From positions 1 to 62,000 of the forward strand of contig NMRA01000616.1 in NCBI GenBank assembly GCA_002633005.1: a stretch of 62,000 nucleotides of DNA, given 5' to 3'. The position numbers and the translations under genes are program-made. Numbering within the stretch: position 1 is the stretch's first letter; the number at the start of each line of letters is the position of its first letter. Of the stretch, positions 56,200 to 62,000 are shown piece by piece. The notes under the pieces were generated by a model. It was given only the letters and a program-made list of their open reading frames with translations, did not search any database and was not told where the DNA came from. The stretch is from Phoronis australis (taxonomy: Eukaryota; Phoronida; Phoronidae).

Positions 56200-58988
56200 A
56201 CTAGGTATTGTATTAAGAGTTCAGACAGCTATTAAACACTGGGACGGTGACAGATGTTACTGCACTCTGTGTAGATAAATTTTCAAGACCATTGATGCTA
56301 CAAATTTATAAATATTTTGTAAATTGATTTGTTATTTCTCATTTCTTTCTATTTTACGAGTTAGTCTATTCTATTCAATTCTACCACATGCTTTGTTTCT
56401 AATGTATACAGAATATCACAGACTGTGGGCATGCCGTGTCGTACCTGAAGACCGGAAGCAGCCAACTTCAAACTGAAAAGCAAGTTTGGCAAGGGGTGTG
56501 TCAGCAAAAGTGAGGTGCACGTGGCAGTCTCCCACGGAGGCTCGTTGATAACAATTTCTTGTTCATTCCACAGCAATAAACCGGGACCATCACCACTGAA
56601 CTACCCCTGGTAACATCATGAAGCTAAGGAACTGTCAAACACGCATGAAATCTTGTAGTTCTACGGTTTTCCGAACCAGAGGTATACCAAAGGAAGAAAG
56701 TCATTTTCTCTAAAACATGTTTATTGTGTTTTAATTAAGTTATATGCACGGTACAAGGTACCGGTAGACATCAATTTGTGCAAACACAAGACAGCAGAGA
56801 AAATGATTCGAAAATTTATAAATTTACTTACTATAATTTTAATCATTATGAACTACATAGATTAAGAGCTGACTATACTTCAGAGGCCTTAAAGGCATTC
56901 TTCACCTTAGACAACAATAATTCAGTCTGATAAAAAATGCACAGAACGTAGCAAAGTTCACCTTTCGTAACATGTTACATTATCAACAGTTGTGATATAA
57001 CAATACGATTTACCATTTACAAATAAAGAAATTCTATACATCTATTTTAATGCAAAGAATATGTTCACTTGACTAACGGTTAGTGGCAATTTCGTTCATT
57101 CTGTTAGATTCATTCTACACCAGATACATGTACACCGAGCGCCACTGGCACTTTTTACCTGATCAAATTATGACCAACACTAGAGAATACTACCATATGA
57201 GAACGCCCCCTCCCGTGTAAGACTTTTTGTGGTTTTCAGAAGCTGATTTCGTTTTTCTGGCGAAATTTTCTTCAATTTTGATTTTTGATTCTGTCCAGAA
57301 GGGGGGGGGTTGAACCTCCTGAAACCCTCCCTGTAGATCCGTCTCTGTAATTTGTTGCTTTTTATGTAAATTAGAGTACCGGCCGTAATATAAGCACACG
57401 GCATCAAGCTATGCAATATTTTAATATGCTTGAAACCATTGTTAGATAGAATTGCTATGAATCATGCTCTCCTTTATTTGAGTTGAACCTGGTTACAACA
57501 ATCGCTTGGTATTTTCTGACAGCATAGTGCCTTGGCGACTAAAAGTAATCCGTCGGGACAAGCAACTTAATGGGTCTACCCTGAAACAACAGAGCACCCC
57601 CATCAGTTACATTTTCAAGCCTTGAAAAATCTCTAATCCGTGAAGAGCAATATATGACCGATTTTGCAACAGAAAGTGACCTTAATCAAGAGTTTTGACT
57701 GAACACACGTTTAAGTATCACCTGCTGCGAGCTAAAGCTCACAACCAATCCGTCAGAACAAAGAAGTGTCGGTACGCCTAAAGAATTTGCGTTGTTTTGA
57801 AGTTGAGTTAATTACCATGGAAAATGAGATAGTTAAGAGGTACCAACTCTTTTGGACTTTTGCGACAACGTTTCGTATGTTGTTGGACGTGCTCTTACCC
57901 CCATCCAGGCTCTCGTTGATCTTCGTAGTAATGCTACGGCAAGTACGGGAGATTATGTCGCGCCTTCTTGCTTGAAGGACGTCACATAATCCACACGCCC
58001 TCCGTGGAAACAAGGAGGAAGATAATCACATACCTGCGCGAATCTCTTTGTCTGCCAAGTGATCATATTATAAGACGCGCTGTTTATGTGTTACAACGTA
58101 GTGCAACTCGAACGCGTCTTCGCTATCACTCCTGCCTAGTCTTTCTGTATGCACGCACGTCCCCTAACGGAAGATGGGTCTGTGTTTCGCGAGGCGCTAA
58201 TTATTACAGAGTTGAGAGAGAGAGAGGGAGAGGGAGAGGGAGAGGGAGGGAGAGAATAATCAGACAAACGCAGAAAAATTCACTTAAAACTTTAACGTCC
58301 ATGCATTTGCATATCATTATTAATGAAATTTGAACGACTTGGTATACGCAGTTAGAACCAAGCTCTGCGAACTTTTCGATCACTGCTTAGTTCATCTGTT
58401 ACATGAAAATATGCATCGCATGGCAAATCATGGCGTTTCAAACATTAATGACCATTTGTACTTTCTTTTGTGTAACTTTCCAAAAAAATTGAAATTGATG
58501 GGGTAGACCCTCTTTTTCTTTAATTCCTTGAGAGTAGACTGAAAATGAGTTGGAGTACATAGCAGAACCAGCTATTATGCCATTTTCCCTAACAAGTGTA
58601 CATGTATGTGTTGCGGCTGCGACAACAGTCGCAACAACTCGGCCTCCCAGTTTTGAGTAACCGAGAGATCCTAGGTTAGCCAAAGAGTAGTACGTGTTCA
58701 TCAACACGACTCGTGTATGCGCTTGTCCAATATTGGCGAACCGAGGTGACAATAAGAGCAGGGAGTTGATGGGAAGACGTTTTTGAGCTCACAACTGGTT
58801 TTTTGAACTTATACATTTATAAGACACGGATCTATACTGTCTGAATTTTGAGGGGCAACTCCCCCTCCTGACCCCCACCTAATACGCCCATGTTTGTACC
58901 GCTCGGACCAATAGCTACTCATTTATCGCCTTCCAGGTAAACTGGGTTTTCAAATTTACGGCACTTCTACTTCATGATGTCATCACAG
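56200..58988. other. intergenic; only a GA-rich microsatellite recognised
   Basis: GAGAGG/GAGGGAGA repeats at 58213-58255. Short frames (for example 57753-58013 minus) have no family similarity. Confidence 0.55.
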
Positions 58989-59088
58989 TCACCACATGTT
59001 GCACTTCTTTTCGGGATTCATCCTCGCCCCTGCCTTACATCTGAACTGCTTGGCAAACTGTCGAGAGTTGGACAGAGTCCCAATGATC
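58989..59088 (-). CDS. M13 peptidase, last exon
   Basis: 33 codons with TGA, '[20 protein letters not shown]' then '[10 protein letters not shown]'. Acceptor TATGTCTTGCAG. Confidence 0.95.
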
Positions 59089-61493
59089 CTGCAAGACATA
59101 CACATTCTTACACTGCTGCAGATTATTCAAGCTCTGTTACGAAAACCTAACATGGAAATGTATAGCCAGATACGTACTACACTGTACACACTACAGTGTA
59201 CACCATCCAATGTACAGGTATCCATTTATCAATAAGCAAACGCTCCATCATCAAAACAACTGTTTAAAGTTATTTCATGGCTTCTTTGCACGCACGACGA
59301 AGTTTATCCGTTTCCACATACATTTTTGTTAAAAAGAAGGGTGTCGTAAGCATTACTTGATTATTTGAAGTGGCATTTCTTCAAGGTTTAGCTGCTGAAA
59401 ACGAAAAAAATGAATCGAGCCACTTGAGCTCACAACATTCCTATTCATGACAGCACAGATCCAATTTCAAGTGTCAAATTCGGAACACAGTGCAATCGTA
59501 ACGGAACTATGGCTAAGTATAGGCTCTCCCGCGATATCTCGATATCTAAGGCGAGCGGCAGTGTCACTGGGCACTACGACTCCGTTTCCGTCGTCTGCTC
59601 CACTGTGCAATGACGAAAATTACTTCATTTTCTAAAGAAAATGGAATCTTTGTGATGATGAAAAAACAGAAGTTGCTCATAAGATGTCAATTTTAATCGA
59701 AGCCTTAGCGAATCACTCAGAAACTCATAATTCTGTCTTTGTCAAACCTTAACTTAAGACGATTTCCAAAGCAATCGCGTCATTATTGCCAACACCAAAA
59801 ACGGATATGGTCTTTTGGGCAATTGAAGACTATTTTAAATACAACAAATTTGTTACGAACTGATGGCACAAAATATAAAACATGTAATAAGCATTACAAA
59901 AAGAATGTTTCGCGCAAACGCTGTGGACCATAAACAAGTAGGTCTCGTAGTATCAAATTAGGAGTTGAGTCGTGGTGGTGCAATGGTAAGCACGCGCGCT
60001 CTATCCGCCAGGTCGTGAGTTCGAGTCTGCGGCGTATACAGTTTTTCCTGTTTGACACTTTCTCCGTTTTCTTGCCTTTTTTTGTATAATACTTCGGGAA
60101 TCAAGGAAAATGCTTGATTTTTAGAGGAAAAAACAGAAAAATTTCCCCCCTTTCGGTGCTATACGCATCTACAATCATGCTTTGAGCTAATGTTTACAGA
60201 CAAAATGTTGCTAGTTGGGACCCCCTTGTGATATCCTAGATCCGCCACTGAATTGCGATTTCAAAACCAGTGCATGTACCCGTTGCCAACACATTCGCAA
60301 CAATGAGAGTGGTAACGTTTTTAAATTCCAAAGCGCTTCAGATAAGAATTCACCATTAACTGCTAAACAGCCACGTCACTTCAGTCATGCGTTTCGGCAA
60401 TTCATCGTAATCTTGGCCAGACTTCATAGTGGTGAGAAGTTGTACCCCTGTTTGTTTTTACGCTGTTTGGTTTTTAACTAAAAATATCTTGCGGATCCCC
60501 TCATGCCGTGACTATCGGTGCAATTCAATTATAAATAGGTTGCCAACAGTCAGATATTTGTCCTAAAAGCTCCTTACACATTCTACATGGGAAGATACTC
60601 ATTTTCATTTGAAATCGGAGCATTTGTTTATTTTCCCCACGATCAGCTTGGGCCCGACACTATTTTTACTGCCACCTGTTAGAGAGACTGTCAGTTGAGA
60701 CTAGCAAAGGGACCGTCGTTTTTAACAGAAATCTAATTTGAAGCGAAGATCAGAACAACGGAACAATAAATTTGCAAAACAGGGTGCAATGATTTTGTTT
60801 GCATTCTTGAGACACATTCAACCTGTCAACTTTGTTTATTCTGACAACTTGAATTTAATGTCTGCAAACACGAAGTTTAGCAACCTCTATAACAGCAACT
60901 GAAGTATAGATATACATGTACCTGTACATGGGAAGGGAGTGCAAATCTTCTTCTAGGTCCAGATCTGTCTGTTCTTTAGTACTAGATGAACAATGAAGCT
61001 GCAGCGGAAACATTCAATTATAGTAAATCGCCAATTGACAAAATCCTTTCATTATTTTGCTTTGCTTGTAGGCATAACAAAAAACAGACAATGTAACCTA
61101 TTTGATGGAGCCCATCACCTGTTTTAACAACCATTTTTCAAATGTCTTAAGCAATTGGACAGAGCAGCCCAAACTCAAAATGACGTGTTACGCATGAGTG
61201 ATTCGTTGATACAGTTTGTACAAATGGTATATCATTTTTCTACCAAGAAGTCTAATATTCGGTAAGCTTAAAATGACTGACTACAAAGCCAGTGACCAAT
61301 TATTTTTAAGGATTTATCTCCCTCCCTGTCCCTTCCCTCTTCTTTCCCTACATCTCCGCCGTCACTCTCGTCCTCTCTTTCGCCTCCTCCAACTCACCTG
61401 TGCAAAGCCGAGGAAGAATAGCTGTTTGTGAGTTAAGTTCAAGCCTGGAAGAGGCTGCTCATCGCCATTCTCTGATATCCAATTTTCGTAAGC
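58989..61493 (-). CDS. M13 (neprilysin/ECE-like) zinc metallopeptidase, last three exons
   Basis: Three minus-strand exons, in phase with each other, give the C-terminal 90 residues of an M13 ectopeptidase, a type II membrane enzyme that cleaves small peptides outside the cell. Exon order: '[10 protein letters not shown]...[17 protein letters not shown]' (61493-61398), '[13 protein letters not shown]...HSLPMYR' (60998-60922), '[17 protein letters not shown]...[10 protein letters not shown]' stop (59088-58989). The H-S-x-P-x-x-R spacing keeps the equivalents of neprilysin His711 and Arg717, and three family cysteines plus the C-terminal CxxW are present. The usual VWC after 'FAQ' is LHC here. 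Zinc-binding HExxH and ENxxD exons must lie beyond the right edge. Whether it is neprilysin, ECE or a lineage-specific member cannot be told from this part. Confidence 0.92.
59970..60045 (+). other. tRNA-like pol III promoter segment (SINE head or tRNA pseudogene)
   Basis: TGGTGCAATGGTAAGCAC forms a good D-arm/A-box and GAGTTCGAGTC a B-box, followed by a TTTTT terminator at 60041. The T-stem pairs at only about two of five positions and no sound anticodon arm is visible, so a functional tRNA is unlikely. Confidence 0.6.
60206..60252 (-). mobile_element. partial CAGTGGCGGATCTAGGATAT element end
   Basis: GTGATATCCTAGATCCGCCACTG is the inverse of the terminus at 19280; the other end is not visible. 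It lies in the last M13 intron. Confidence 0.6.
60922..60998 (-). CDS. M13 peptidase, second-last exon
   Basis: 25 codons plus two bases. 'HSLPMYR' carries the His and Arg used in substrate binding in the family. Acceptor TTTCCGCTGCAG, donor CAG|GTACAT. Confidence 0.88.
61398..61493 (-). CDS. M13 peptidase, third-last exon
   Basis: 32 codons in phase 0. '[17 protein letters not shown]' is the most diagnostic M13 C-terminal block. Acceptor TTTATCTTAG, donor CAG|GTGAGT. Confidence 0.95.
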
Positions 61494-62000
61494 CTAAGAT
61501 AAATTATTGCATTCTTAGCATTATCATGTAGATGTAAGGCCCAATTCTAGGTTTGCGTCTTCTTAATGTGTCAGGTGACAAAAGCAACCCGTAGCGTTGA
61601 TATGCACTCATTTTGTGCATCACACATAGCGCAGATACAAGTGATAATCATTATTTAAAACATTTCTACTAAAAAAGCACTGCTAGTAAACTTCAAATAG
61701 CCTATACACTGTAGGTGGTGCAAAGCAAGTCAGCAATGCTCTCCTCCAGAGAAACACATCTGTCATCATTTACGATGATTCTTCACACAGTCGAGAGGAT
61801 CGAGAGGTGGTCAACAAAGAACTTAACGAAAACAATAAGAAAGTCACTAAGAGGTGCAACGTGTAGGCAAAATCCATTTAAACAGAGCTTGCGCTGTCGT
61901 CTATACGTGATAGTAATCCATCAACGAACTCAACAGCTATCACGACAAACTCAAAGAAAAACAATATTGTCACTCAGGGTTACTCCACATCTGTCGGGTT

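Noticed and set aside
56440-56520. ABC transporter (ABCA) fragment suggested by 'LKSKFGKG' on the plus strand
   Set aside because: An isolated eight-residue match; no Walker motifs or exon chain nearby.
58438-58752. Catalytic exon of the M13 peptidase ('LGSLGYSKLGGRVV' frame)
   Set aside because: There is no HExxH motif, and it lies downstream of the terminal exon on the minus strand, the wrong side of the gene.
59970-60045. Functional tRNA gene
   Set aside because: A- and B-boxes are present, but the T-stem is mostly unpaired and no proper anticodon arm can be drawn.

Overview
This is a piece of a metazoan nuclear genome, not a prokaryote or virus. Genes are split into short exons with GT-AG introns, non-LTR retrotransposon debris is dense, microsatellites are long, and an assembly gap is marked by a run of N (28658-29072; a single N also lies at 19394). 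The gene content (membrane copper amine oxidase, NOX4-type NADPH oxidase, M13 peptidase) together with L1/Tx1-like and other LINEs fits a marine invertebrate such as a cnidarian, hemichordate, echinoderm or cephalochordate. The sequence alone does not let me choose between them.

Layout. (1) 1-21.2 kb is a transposon graveyard with no host gene I can support. It holds at least seven LINE fragments from several families on both strands, two foldback elements, short GC-rich MITE-like elements, a dispersed GTAAAATGTAACAA-rich repeat and a 70-bp minisatellite. (2) 21.28-27.78 kb, plus strand: a complete two-exon copper amine oxidase gene (786 residues, N-terminal membrane anchor, all catalytic residues). 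Its 4.1-kb intron holds a 711-bp solo LTR with a 5-bp target duplication. (3) 27.8-32.9 kb: intergenic, with the N gap. (4) 32.9-50.2 kb, minus strand: a NOX4-like NADPH oxidase that I assembled from 17 short exons whose reading phases join correctly at all but one junction. The initiating exon was not found, and one small exon near the 3' end seems to be missing. (5) 50.2-58.99 kb: intergenic, with tRNA-like and palindromic repeats and a LINE reverse transcriptase fragment. (6) 58.99-61.49 kb, minus strand: the last three exons of an M13 (neprilysin/ECE-like) metallopeptidase. The rest of that gene lies beyond the right edge.

How the genes relate. The amine oxidase and the NADPH oxidase are convergent neighbours (stop codons about 5.1 kb apart). 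By family knowledge, both are membrane enzymes that release hydrogen peroxide: one by oxidising primary amines outside the cell, the other by moving electrons from NADPH across the membrane. Whether this is more than coincidence needs synteny and expression data. The M13 gene is an ectopeptidase with no evident functional link to the other two.

I found no wholly new biological system. The most useful results are two multi-exon genes (NOX4-like and M13) that single-ORF scanning does not show, and several mobile elements whose ends and target duplications can be set to the base.
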